DNA of 23,730 bases, from NCBI GenBank assembly GCA_934488615.1, contig CAKSSJ010000032.1:1-23730 (forward strand), read 5' to 3'. Source of the DNA: an uncultured Eubacteriales bacterium. GTDB lineage: Bacteria; Bacillota; Clostridia; Oscillospirales; Acutalibacteraceae. The position numbers were made by a program, and so were the translations under genes. The notes beneath the pieces were generated by a model that saw nothing but the letters and a program-made list of their open reading frames with translations, was not told the DNA's origin and did no database searches. Below, one piece after another: positions 1 to 7,131 of this stretch; positions within the stretch are counted from its first letter, which is position 1; each line of letters begins with the position of its first letter.

Positions 1-1
1 G

Positions 2-682
2 GACATGACAAACTGCGCCGCAATTTCGACCGCTCCGTCGGGCGAGAATGTCACGGTAAAGCGTGTCGAATTCGTACCTGTCGGAACGAGAACCGGAATG
101 GTCGTTCTGCTTACCTCAAACGGTATGATCAAAAGCAGGGTTTGCCGAAGCGACGTTGATCTGAATGCTTCCGTTATCGAGAAGTTTTACAATATTGTTA
201 AAACCTCATTTATCGGAACGGAGCTTGATGCAATCGACACTGCGACGCTCCAGACCTTGGTTGCTTCAATGGGTGAGGATGCGCTGACGATGATACCCCT
301 TATTTCAACGGTTTCCGAGCTTGCGAGCGAGGCGATGGAAATTCCGCTTATGCTCGGCGGTCAGTCGAATATCTTCCATTACGGCGACTACGGCGCAACG
401 GCTTACGAGCTTATGGATTTTCTGAGACGGGGCGAGCCGCTGAGTAAGCTTTTGACGGACAACAAAAAGGATTTGGATGTCAAGATCGGCAGTGAAAACA
501 AGTTTAAACCGCTTGAGAATTCAAGCGTGATAATGGCGCAGTACGATGTCGGCGGCAAGAATCACGGCTCGATAGGAATTATCGGACCGACGAGGATCGA
601 CTATGCAACGCTGATTCCGAGCGTCAGATATCTGACCGATATGGTCGGAAAAATACTCTCCCAGGTTCTCAATGAAGACTGA
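2..682 (+). CDS. hrcA: Heat-inducible transcription repressor HrcA (3' part)
   Basis: HrcA is the DNA-binding repressor of class I heat-shock operons; it binds CIRCE inverted repeats and depends on GroE for folding. The visible 226 codons are the effector and dimerisation part. They begin with an N-C-A-A-I-S-T-A-P segment and include the late HrcA pattern IGIIGPTRIDYATLIPSVRYL near the C-terminus. The N-terminal winged helix lies before the window, so an internal ATG at position 5 should not be read as the start. It stops at 682, 15 bases before grpE, consistent with one hrcA-grpE-dnaK transcription unit. No CIRCE element is visible here; it would be expected upstream of the missing 5' end. 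Identification rests on family sequence plus gene order. Confidence 0.93.
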   Translation, partial: DMTNCAAISTAPSGENVTVKRVEFVPVGTRTGMVVLLTSNGMIKSRVCRSDVDLNASVIEKFYNIVKTSFIGTELDAIDTATLQTLVASMGEDALTMIPLISTVSELASEAMEIPLMLGGQSNIFHYGDYGATAYELMDFLRRGEPLSKLLTDNKKDLDVKIGSENKFKPLENSSVIMAQYDVGGKNHGSIGIIGPTRIDYATLIPSVRYLTDMVGKILSQVLNED

Positions 683-697
683 AAGGAATGATTACTG

Positions 698-1243
698 TTG
701 GCAAAAAAGAAAAACAGTGAAGAGGCTGAGAATAAAAAGGCAGAGGAAGAAAATAAAAAAGAAGAAACAGAGGTAAAGAAAGAGGAAAAAGCCAAGGAAG
801 AAAGCAACGAGGAAAAGCTTCAAAAGGAGCTTGCCGAGAAGAGCGATCAGCTTCTTAGAATTGCGGCGGAGTACGATAACTTCCGCAAGCGTTCGCAGAG
901 AGAAAAGGATGCGCTTTACGTTGACTGCAAGGCTTCGGTCATCAAGGAGCTGCTTCCCGTGGCGGACAATTTCGACCGAATTTTTGCTAATCCCGACATT
1001 ACGTTTGAGGATTACAAAAAGGGCGTTGAAATGACATTCAAGCAGTTTGAAACCGTTTTCAAGGATCTCAAGGTCGAGTCGTTCGGCGAGGAGGGCGAGG
1101 AGTTTGATCCGAACTTCCACAATGCCGTAATGCACTCGGAGGACGAGAATCTCGGCGAGAACGTTATCACAAATGTATTTGCAAAGGGCTACAAGATAGG
1201 CGATAAGGTAATTCGCCCTGCAATGGTAGCCGTTGCAAACTAA
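698..1243 (+). CDS. grpE: GrpE nucleotide exchange factor
   Basis: GrpE is the cytoplasmic dimeric factor that releases ADP from DnaK. The 181-residue product has a very Lys/Glu-rich N-terminal 45 residues predicted to be disordered or coiled coil, then the long helix and core with R-I-A-A-E-Y-D-N-F-R-K-R, a GrpE hallmark. The C-terminal beta domain carries FDPNFHNAVMH and ends GDKVIRPAMVAV. The start is a TTG at 698: an AAAGGA ribosome binding site at about 683-688 is correctly spaced, and the resulting N-terminus MAKKKN fits. It lies between hrcA (15-base gap) and dnaK (36-base gap). Length is normal for the family. Confidence 0.96.
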   Translation: MAKKKNSEEAENKKAEEENKKEETEVKKEEKAKEESNEEKLQKELAEKSDQLLRIAAEYDNFRKRSQREKDALYVDCKASVIKELLPVADNFDRIFANPDITFEDYKKGVEMTFKQFETVFKDLKVESFGEEGEEFDPNFHNAVMHSEDENLGENVITNVFAKGYKIGDKVIRPAMVAVAN

Positions 1244-1279
1244 ATAAATTGTATATAAACATCTTAGGAGGAATATATT

Positions 1280-3142
1280 ATGTCAAAGGTTATTGGTATT
1301 GATTTAGGTACAACAAATTCATGCGTAGCTGTTATCGAGGGCGGCGAGCCTGTTGTTATCGCTAACGCAGAGGGCGCAAGAACAACTCCGTCGGTTGTCG
1401 GCTTCGGCAAGAACGGCGAGAGAATGGTAGGCCAGGTCGCAAAGCGTCAGGCTATTACAAATCCCGACAGAACAGTTTCGTCAATCAAGCGTCAGATGGG
1501 CTCCGATTATAAGGTTTCTATCGACGACAAGAAATACACTCCGCAGGAAATTTCCGCAATGATTCTTCAGAAGCTCAAGACGGATGCAGAGGCTTACCTC
1601 GGCGAGAAGGTTTCCGAGGCTGTTATCACGGTTCCGGCATACTTCACCGATGCACAGCGTCAGGCAACAAAGGACGCAGGCCACATTGCAGGACTTGAGG
1701 TCAAGAGAATCATCAACGAGCCGACAGCCGCAGCTCTTGCTTACGGTATTGATAAGGAAGATGACCAAAAGGTTATGGTTTATGACCTCGGCGGCGGTAC
1801 ATTCGATGTTTCCATCATTGAGATGGGCGACGGTGTTCAGGAGGTTCTTGCAACAGCAGGTAACAACCACCTCGGCGGCGACGACTTTGACCAGAGAGTT
1901 ATGAACTGGATCATTGACGAGTTCAAAAAGACAAGCGGCATCGACCTTCGCGGTGACAAGATGGCTATGCAGAGACTTAAGGAAGCGGCAGAAAAGGCTA
2001 AGATCGAGCTTTCGGGCGTTACATCTTCCGACATCAATCTTCCGTACATCACGGTTGACGCAACAGGTCCGAAGCACCTTGAGCTTACACTCACAAGAGC
2101 AAAGTTCAATGAGCTCACAGCCGATCTCGTTGAATCCACAATGGGTCCTGTTCGTCAGGCAATGAGCGACTCGGGTCTTTCAACCTCAGAAATCGACAAG
2201 GTTCTCATGGTCGGCGGTTCTTCAAGAATTCCCGCTGTTCAGGAAGAGATCAAGAAGTTCATCGGCAAGGAGCCTTTCAAGGGCATCAATCCCGATGAGT
2301 GCGTTGCAATCGGTGCGGCTCTCCAGGCAGGCGTTATGGGCGGCGAAGTTAAGGGACTTCTTCTTCTTGACGTTACTCCGCTTTCACTCGGTATCGAGAC
2401 AATGGGCGGTATCAATACAAAGATCATCGACAGAAACACAACTATCCCTGTAAAGAAGAGCCAGATCTTCTCAACCGCAGTTGATAATCAGCCGTCTGTT
2501 GAGGTTCACGTTCTCCAGGGCGAAAGAGAGTTCGCTAAGGACAACAAGACTCTCGGTGTATTCCACCTTGACGGAATTATGCCGGCACGCCGTGGTGTTC
2601 CGCAGATTGAAGTTACATTCGATATAGATGCAAACGGTATCGTTCACGTTTCCGCTAAGGATCTCGGAACGAACAAGGAGCAGTCGATCTCCATCACTTC
2701 TTCAACCAATATGTCAAAGGACGACATTGAAAAGGCTGTTCACGAAGCTGAGCAGTTCGCTCAGGAGGATAAGCAGCGCCGTGAGGAGGTTGACACAAGA
2801 AACAACGCCGATCAGATGGTTTACCAGTGCGAGAAGCTCCTCTCTGAGGAAGGCGACAAGTTCGATCAGGCAGATAAGGACGCTCTCAATGCCGAGATCG
2901 AAGGCTTGAAGGAAGCACTTAAGGGTCAGGATATCAACCTCATCAAGAATAAGCAGGAATCTCTCCAGAAGAAGTTCTATGAGGTATCCGAGAAGATTTA
3001 CAAGGCTGCTCAGGGCGCACAGGGTGCGGCAGGTCAGCAGGCAGACCCGAACATGGGCGGCAACCCGGGTGCAGGTGCACAGGGCGCTGACGGCTTCTAT
3101 GATGCCGACTACACAGATGTAACGGACGACGACAACAAATAA
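1280..3142 (+). CDS. dnaK: Chaperone DnaK (Hsp70)
   Basis: DnaK is the ATP-dependent Hsp70 chaperone that works with DnaJ and GrpE in the cytoplasm. The 620-residue protein shows phosphate-1 motif GIDLGTTNSCVAV at the N-terminus, phosphate-2 YDLGGGTFDVSI at about 168-179, the adenosine motif MVGGSSRIPAVQ, and the interdomain linker LLLLDVTPLSLGIE. A substrate-binding domain, a charged helical lid and a Gly/Ala/Gln-rich tail ending DADYTDVTDDDNK follow, the usual shape in Gram-positive bacteria. A strong TTAGGAGG site precedes the ATG. There is no obvious hairpin-plus-T-tract terminator directly after it, so transcription may run through the 229-base gap into dnaJ. Confidence 0.99.
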   Translation: MSKVIGIDLGTTNSCVAVIEGGEPVVIANAEGARTTPSVVGFGKNGERMVGQVAKRQAITNPDRTVSSIKRQMGSDYKVSIDDKKYTPQEISAMILQKLKTDAEAYLGEKVSEAVITVPAYFTDAQRQATKDAGHIAGLEVKRIINEPTAAALAYGIDKEDDQKVMVYDLGGGTFDVSIIEMGDGVQEVLATAGNNHLGGDDFDQRVMNWIIDEFKKTSGIDLRGDKMAMQRLKEAAEKAKIELSGVTSSDINLPYITVDATGPKHLELTLTRAKFNELTADLVESTMGPVRQAMSDSGLSTSEIDKVLMVGGSSRIPAVQEEIKKFIGKEPFKGINPDECVAIGAALQAGVMGGEVKGLLLLDVTPLSLGIETMGGINTKIIDRNTTIPVKKSQIFSTAVDNQPSVEVHVLQGEREFAKDNKTLGVFHLDGIMPARRGVPQIEVTFDIDANGIVHVSAKDLGTNKEQSISITSSTNMSKDDIEKAVHEAEQFAQEDKQRREEVDTRNNADQMVYQCEKLLSEEGDKFDQADKDALNAEIEGLKEALKGQDINLIKNKQESLQKKFYEVSEKIYKAAQGAQGAAGQQADPNMGGNPGAGAQGADGFYDADYTDVTDDDNK

Positions 3143-3246
3143 TTCATTGTCCGCAAAATAAAAATACCAGGGCTATCAGATATTGATTTCACCTTTCGAG
3201 TATTTCCCTTAAGTCAGCTATATTAACGCAGATGCAAAATCGTCTC

Positions 3247-3295
3247 AGCCTCCCCTTATTGTAAGGGGAGGGGGACCGCTTGCGGTGGAAGGGAT
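3247..3295 (+). repeat. REP-like stem-loop element, copy A
   Basis: A 49-base element made of two hairpins. Hairpin 1 is a perfect 10-bp stem, CCTCCCCTTA (3249-3258) with TAAGGGGAGG (3262-3271), and a 3-base loop. Hairpin 2 is ACCGC (3275-3279), TT, GCGGT (3282-3286). It ends in a G-rich tail. By eye it matches copy C at 16508-16556 at 43 of 49 positions. The two differ at the top base pair of hairpin 1 in a compensatory way (A-T here, G-C there). It sits between dnaK and dnaJ and is not followed by a T-tract, so it is not a typical terminator. Confidence 0.8.
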
Positions 3296-3339
3296 AAATT
3301 TAGCTTGATTCAGAGCGGAAATAATCAATATCATGCGAT

Positions 3340-3364
3340 AGCCTCTGTTTTCAAGTCAGGGGCT
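3340..3364 (+). promoter_or_regulatory. Hairpin sequestering the dnaJ ribosome binding site
   Basis: AGCCTCTG (3340-3347) pairs with CAGGGGCT (3357-3364) across a 9-base loop, giving an 8-bp stem with one G-T wobble. The right arm contains the only good ribosome binding site for dnaJ (AGGGG, 3358-3362, 9 bases before the ATG at 3372). In RNA this would block ribosome access at low temperature, as RNA thermometers do in heat-shock genes. The pairing is seen in the sequence; the thermosensor role is inference. Confidence 0.5.
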
Positions 3365-3371
3365 TTAATTT

Positions 3372-4523
3372 ATGGCTGATAAAAGAGATTACTATGAGGT
3401 GCTGGGCGTTGACAAAAACGCAAGTGCCGATGATATAAAAAAGGCTTACCGTAAAAAAGCCAAGCAGTACCATCCCGACCTGAACCCCGGCGATAAGGAA
3501 GCCGAGGCAAAGTTCAAGGAGGCTAACGAGGCTTACGAGGTGCTCAGCGACGAGCAGAAGAAGGCTCGCTATGACCAGTACGGCCATGCGGGAGTTGACC
3601 CGAACTTCGGCGCAGGCGGTGGCGGCTTCAACGGCGGATTCGGCGACGATTTTGATTTGGGCGACATATTCTCCAGCTTCTTTGGCGGCGGTGCAGGCGG
3701 CTTCGGCGGTGGCGGCAGACGAGCCAATCCGAACGGTCCGAGACGCGGCGAGGATCTTCAGTCGAGCGTTACTATCTCGTTTGAGGAGGCTGCAAAGGGC
3801 TGTAAGCGCAAGATCAACATAAACCGTATTGAGGTTTGTCCTGACTGTAACGGCAGCGGAGCGGCGGCAGGCACATCGCCTAAAACATGCCCCGAATGTC
3901 ACGGTACAGGTCAGGTCACGGCTCAGCAGAGAACACCTTTCGGCGTTATTCAGACCCAGCGAGCTTGTTCAAAGTGCGGCGGCAAGGGCAAAATTATCGA
4001 AACTCCGTGTTCAAAATGCCGCGGCAGAGGTCGTGTCACAAAGCAGAGCACGCTTGAGGTCAATATCCCTGCAGGTATTGACGACCGTCAGATACTCAAT
4101 GTCCGCGGTGAGGGCAACAAGGGTCTCAACGGCGGCCCCGCAGGCGATCTTCATGTTGTAGTAAACGTAAGACCGCACCCGTTCTTTGAGCGTGACGGCT
4201 TTGACGTTTGGTGCGAGGTTCATGTCAACCTCGTTCAGGCAACCTTGGGCGATACACTCATGGTTCCGACGCTTGACGGCAAGGTTAAATACGATATCCC
4301 CGAGGGCACACAGCCCGGTTCTGTATTCAGACTCAAGGGCAAGGGTATTCAGAATATCCGCACCAAGGTCAGGGGAGATCAGCTTGTCAGAATTATTGTC
4401 GATATTCCGACCAAGCTCAATTCCGAACAGCGCGAAGCATTGCTTAAATTCAATTCGCTGATGGGCGGCTCCGCACCGACCGGCGAGGAGAAAAAAGGCT
4501 TCTTCGGTAAAAAACGCAAATAA
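3372..4523 (+). CDS. dnaJ: Chaperone DnaJ (Hsp40)
   Basis: DnaJ is the J-domain co-chaperone that delivers substrates to DnaK and stimulates its ATPase. The 383-residue type I DnaJ has an N-terminal J domain with HPD at residues 34-36, a Gly/Phe-rich stretch at about 74-116, and four CxxCxGxG zinc-binding repeats (Cys 156/159, 173/176, 199/202, 213/216). The C-terminal substrate-binding and dimerisation domains follow. All eight zinc cysteines are present. The last residues are Lys-rich (GKKRK). It lies 229 bases after dnaK, with a repeat element and an RBS hairpin in between. A strong terminator follows at 4531. Confidence 0.98.
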   Translation: MADKRDYYEVLGVDKNASADDIKKAYRKKAKQYHPDLNPGDKEAEAKFKEANEAYEVLSDEQKKARYDQYGHAGVDPNFGAGGGGFNGGFGDDFDLGDIFSSFFGGGAGGFGGGGRRANPNGPRRGEDLQSSVTISFEEAAKGCKRKININRIEVCPDCNGSGAAAGTSPKTCPECHGTGQVTAQQRTPFGVIQTQRACSKCGGKGKIIETPCSKCRGRGRVTKQSTLEVNIPAGIDDRQILNVRGEGNKGLNGGPAGDLHVVVNVRPHPFFERDGFDVWCEVHVNLVQATLGDTLMVPTLDGKVKYDIPEGTQPGSVFRLKGKGIQNIRTKVRGDQLVRIIVDIPTKLNSEQREALLKFNSLMGGSAPTGEEKKGFFGKKRK

Positions 4524-4530
4524 AATGTGT

Positions 4531-4566
4531 ACGCAATCAGGCTTTTGCCTGGTTGCGTGTTTTTTA
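4531..4566 (+). terminator. Intrinsic terminator after dnaJ
   Basis: ACGCAATCAGGC (4531-4542) pairs with GCCTGGTTGCGT (4547-4558) around a TTTT loop, with one G-T wobble in 12 pairs, and is followed by a T-tract at 4560-4565. It closes the heat-shock transcription unit. Confidence 0.9.
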
Positions 4567-4657
4567 TTATATTTAAAGTGAAGCGATATGAAACCGTAAT
4601 TTTGCACAAAAAGCAATTTGGACTTTTGGCTACTGTGCAGAAAAAATAAGCAAAGCA

Positions 4658-4686
4658 TTGAAAAGGAATCGTTATTTGTTTATACT
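4658..4686 (+). promoter_or_regulatory. Sigma-A promoter of the ABC exporter gene
   Basis: TTGAAA (4658-4663), a 17-base spacer, then TATACT (4681-4686). It lies just upstream of the ribosome binding site AAAGGGGG (4692-4699) of the exporter gene, so the leader would be very short (about 14 bases). Confidence 0.7.
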
Positions 4687-4706
4687 TGCATAAAGGGGGT
4701 CGATGT

Positions 4707-6458
4707 ATGAACAAAAGGGAATCATATTCAAAGGCTATCTTGCGAGCTTCAATTAAGAAGCGAATAATGTCGCTTGTTTCAATACTCTTTTTATCGCTGA
4801 TAATAACCGTTCTTTCGGCAGTTAATCCGATTATTTATCAAAGAGCCGCCGACGAATTCATTCCCGGGAAGAATTTACGGGCTTTGATTATTTGTATTTG
4901 CGTTACTGTTGCCGTTCCGATAATTGCAGCGTTAATAACGCTTTTGAAAAATAAACTGAATTACTGGTTTGGAAAAAAATGCATTTATGATGTTACGGAT
5001 GAGGTGTTCAAAAAAACACTTCGAAGCAATTACGCTCGGTACAGTCAATATGATTCGGTCACTTTGTCGAATATTTTAACACGAAGCGCAGAAGCTATTC
5101 CGTCATTGTATTTGAATTCGATAATAAATACATTTGCAAGTATAGCACAGTTTGCCGTAGTCTTTATCATGCTGCTGCGCTATAACGCCTTTTTGACGTT
5201 TATAGTTTTGGCTTTTCTGCCGATATCGTATCTTATAATTAAAACGCAGAAGAAAAGAATGCGTGAAGCGTCGCATGCCGGGCTTGTGGAGCAACGTAAT
5301 TTTCAAAAAACAATTGTTCAGATTTTTAACGGTATGAAAACGATTCGTTCGTACAATGCCTACGACAATGTCGAAAAAGCCTTTGAAACAGGGCTTGAAC
5401 GATTCAACAATTCGGAATGGATTTTCAGAAAAAACGAATGTCTTGCCGGAGACGTTCTTCCTACGGCGGCATCTCAAATTGTTATAGGTGTGGCATTTGC
5501 CGTCGGTGCAATTTTTGTTGTGAAGGACAAAATGTCGGTAGGTACACTAATTGCAATTATCGCCTATCTTCCGTCGCTTGTTTCTTCACTGAACGGAATT
5601 ATGAAAGCAAAACTTAGTATTGGCTCAATAGAAAACACTCTCAAGGATTTTGATGATATTTTAAGTGTTGATAATGAACCGCTAACTAATATTTTACCTG
5701 ACAAAAATGCAGAGAATATATTTACTTTTGAGAATGTTGATTTTTCTTACGGCAGGGAAAATTTTAATCTGCATATAGATGATTTAAAAGTCAAAAAGGG
5801 AGAATTTGTTGCAGTAGTCGGTGCATCCGGCGGAGGTAAGTCGGCACTGACGGATATTTTAAACAAATTTTTCACGATTATGTCGGGAAGTGTGAGAACC
5901 TTTAATCGAGATATAAATGAAATTGATACCGATTCACTTCGCAAAATGTATTCGGTGGTGTCTCAGGATGTTTTCCTTTTCAATGATACAATAGAGAAAA
6001 ATATTTCTTTCCCGGAAACACCTGATCCCGAACGAATATCCGATGTAATAAAAAAGGCACAGCTGACGGATTTTATTAAATCCCTTCCTGAGCATGAAAA
6101 AACGATTATCAACGATTTTGGCGCAAATATATCAGGCGGTGAGGCGCAGAGAATCTCTTTGGCGAGAGCATTATATCGCAATGCTCCGGTTATGCTGCTT
6201 GATGAACCGACTTCGGCACTCGATTCGGAGACTTCAAAGAAAATATTTGAAATGATTTTATCCGAGAATAAGGAGAACGGACGAACAATTGTTATGATTA
6301 CTCACGATATCAGAAAAACGCTTTCGGCAGATAAGGTTGCCGTAATAAGCGATGGAGCAATCAGCGAATATGATTCGCCCGATAGCTTGCTCCGAAAAGG
6401 CGGAGACTATAAATCACTTTTTGAGGCTCAAAGCCATGTTGCCGAAAAGCAGAAATAA
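4707..6458 (+). CDS. ABC exporter half-transporter (fused membrane and ATPase domains)
   Basis: A 583-residue type IV (type I exporter fold) ABC half-transporter that should act as a dimer in the cytoplasmic membrane. The N-terminal part (about 1-310) has hydrophobic segments typical of a six-helix membrane domain. The ATPase domain has Walker A GASGGGKS at about 371-378, signature ISGGEAQR at about 475, Walker B VMLLDEPTSALD at about 495-506 and the H-loop ITHD; ATPase motifs look intact. The start is placed at 4707 because AAAGGGGG at 4692 is well spaced; an in-frame ATG at 4686 lacks a site. Substrate cannot be read from the sequence. Its composition is more AT-rich than its neighbours. 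The gene just downstream codes for a small amphipathic peptide, a possible substrate. Confidence 0.93.
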   Translation: MNKRESYSKAILRASIKKRIMSLVSILFLSLIITVLSAVNPIIYQRAADEFIPGKNLRALIICICVTVAVPIIAALITLLKNKLNYWFGKKCIYDVTDEVFKKTLRSNYARYSQYDSVTLSNILTRSAEAIPSLYLNSIINTFASIAQFAVVFIMLLRYNAFLTFIVLAFLPISYLIIKTQKKRMREASHAGLVEQRNFQKTIVQIFNGMKTIRSYNAYDNVEKAFETGLERFNNSEWIFRKNECLAGDVLPTAASQIVIGVAFAVGAIFVVKDKMSVGTLIAIIAYLPSLVSSLNGIMKAKLSIGSIENTLKDFDDILSVDNEPLTNILPDKNAENIFTFENVDFSYGRENFNLHIDDLKVKKGEFVAVVGASGGGKSALTDILNKFFTIMSGSVRTFNRDINEIDTDSLRKMYSVVSQDVFLFNDTIEKNISFPETPDPERISDVIKKAQLTDFIKSLPEHEKTIINDFGANISGGEAQRISLARALYRNAPVMLLDEPTSALDSETSKKIFEMILSENKENGRTIVMITHDIRKTLSADKVAVISDGAISEYDSPDSLLRKGGDYKSLFEAQSHVAEKQK

Positions 6459-6460
6459 TA

Positions 6461-6524
6461 TAACGGTTATTCTCTTGACAAATAATGCTTATGGGACTAA
6501 AATGAAGCTGACGGATGACCGTTA
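6461..6524 (+). promoter_or_regulatory. Strong promoter flanked by an inverted repeat, upstream of the small peptide gene
   Basis: A consensus -35 TTGACA (6475-6480), a 17-base spacer and TAAAAT (6498-6503) form one of the best promoters in the window. It is bracketed by a 7-bp inverted repeat, TAACGGT (6461-6467) and ACCGTTA (6518-6524). The repeat could be an operator pair looped around the promoter. The promoter starts 16 bases after the exporter stop codon, so the peptide gene is expressed independently of, or in addition to, the exporter. Confidence 0.7.
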
Positions 6525-6548
6525 ATATTTTAAAGGAGATGAATGTTT

Positions 6549-6689
6549 ATGATGGCTATTATCGCATTGATTTCTGATCTCATCAATGCACTTATTCAGG
6601 CGATCGGAGCTATTTCCCCTGATGCGGCACATGCTATTCAGCAGGCACTTAGCCAGCTTTTTGATTTCATCACGTCAATTCTCGGCTGA
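6549..6689 (+). CDS. Small amphipathic hydrophobic peptide, 46 residues
   Basis: This is not a family I recognise. A 46-codon frame starts MMAIIALISDLINALIQ and ends LFDFITSILG. Ile/Leu/Ala residues fall on one face and Ser/Asp/Asn/Gln on the other, in two helix-like stretches separated by an S-P-D turn at about 23-25. It contains no Lys, Arg or Cys and three Asp, so it is slightly acidic and has no lantibiotic- or disulfide-type features and no cleavable leader. The ribosome binding site AAAGGAGATG (6532-6541) is strong; the ATG at 6549 is 10 bases from GGAG. In-frame ATGs at 6543 (too close) and 6552 are alternatives. The layout recalls phenol-soluble modulins and leaderless peptides exported by dedicated ABC transporters; this is inference. 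Confidence 0.72.
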   Translation: MMAIIALISDLINALIQAIGAISPDAAHAIQQALSQLFDFITSILG

Positions 6690-6947
6690 TATAGGATAGC
6701 ACGGCTTAAAAGTTGAAAATAGAATTTTCACATATGCTGCGAAAATTATTCCGACACGATGCGGGCATTGTTCTCTGTGATTCGTTCTTTTGAACCTCGT
6801 CACGAAGGGCGATGCCCTTTGCTGTATAGTGAAATGCAAATCATGTAATTTCTTGCGTGATTATTATAAAGGATTTAATGGGATTACGGAAACATTCAAA
6901 TGCCTGTGAAAATTTTGACTTTTGCTGCATTTTTTTCTTTTTAGGTG
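6690..6947 (+). other. Intergenic region without a convincing gene
   Basis: About 260 bases hold no credible coding frame. Small inverted repeats are present: TGAAAAT/ATTTTCA at about 6713-6729, AATTTTC paired with GAAAATT further on, and AAGGGC-GAT-GCCCTT (6805-6819). None has a T-tract, so no clear terminator for the peptide gene is seen; structured 3' ends of the short peptide mRNA are possible. A 66-codon frame beginning at 6857 lacks a good ribosome binding site and runs through the next gene's promoter. Confidence 0.5.
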
Positions 6948-6975
6948 TTGACAAAAGAAGAATTTTATGTATAAT
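6948..6975 (+). promoter_or_regulatory. Sigma-A promoter of the flavodiiron protein gene
   Basis: TTGACA (6948-6953), a 16-base spacer and TATAAT (6970-6975), both boxes perfect. The start would fall near 6982, leaving a leader of about 150 bases before the ATG at 7132. Confidence 0.8.
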
Positions 6976-6980
6976 AATAA

Positions 6981-6995
6981 CAGTAATGATTACTA
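6981..6995 (+). promoter_or_regulatory. PerR/Fur-like 7-1-7 box at the transcription start
   Basis: CAGTAAT-G-ATTACTA contains the perfect inverted repeat AGTAAT/ATTACT (6982-6994) with one central base. It matches 9 of 14 arm positions of the PerR/Fur consensus TTATAAT-N-ATTATAA. It overlaps the predicted start site of a promoter with perfect -35 and -10 boxes, where a repressor would act. PerR control of flavodiiron genes is known in clostridia (Clostridium acetobutylicum fprA); binding here is inference. Confidence 0.5.
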
Positions 6996-7131
6996 TTATC
7001 TATTTCTTGAAAATCAGGCAAAATGTCACGTTACTTGACCGGCAATGCTTGGGTTAATTGTTTGTGCAGTAATGCCTTGAATTCGGTTAATACTAATTAT
7101 GACTATGCAAAAAATGAAGGGAGTTTCAGCT

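Noticed and set aside
692..1135. 147-codon frame on the minus strand inside grpE
   Set aside because: Antisense to the Lys/Glu-rich grpE region, which naturally gives a Phe/Leu-rich open shadow; no ribosome binding site and grpE is certain.
3247..3295. Intrinsic terminator of dnaK
   Set aside because: Strong stem but no T-tract follows, and the same unit is repeated elsewhere in the window; called a REP-like repeat instead.
6549..6689. Reading the small peptide as a lantibiotic or sactipeptide precursor
   Set aside because: It has no cysteines, no leader with a double-Gly cleavage site and no modification enzyme gene nearby.
6857..7057. 66-codon plus-strand frame upstream of the flavodiiron gene
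   Set aside because: Overlaps a perfect promoter and a PerR-like box, has no good ribosome binding site and no recognisable composition; treated as non-coding.
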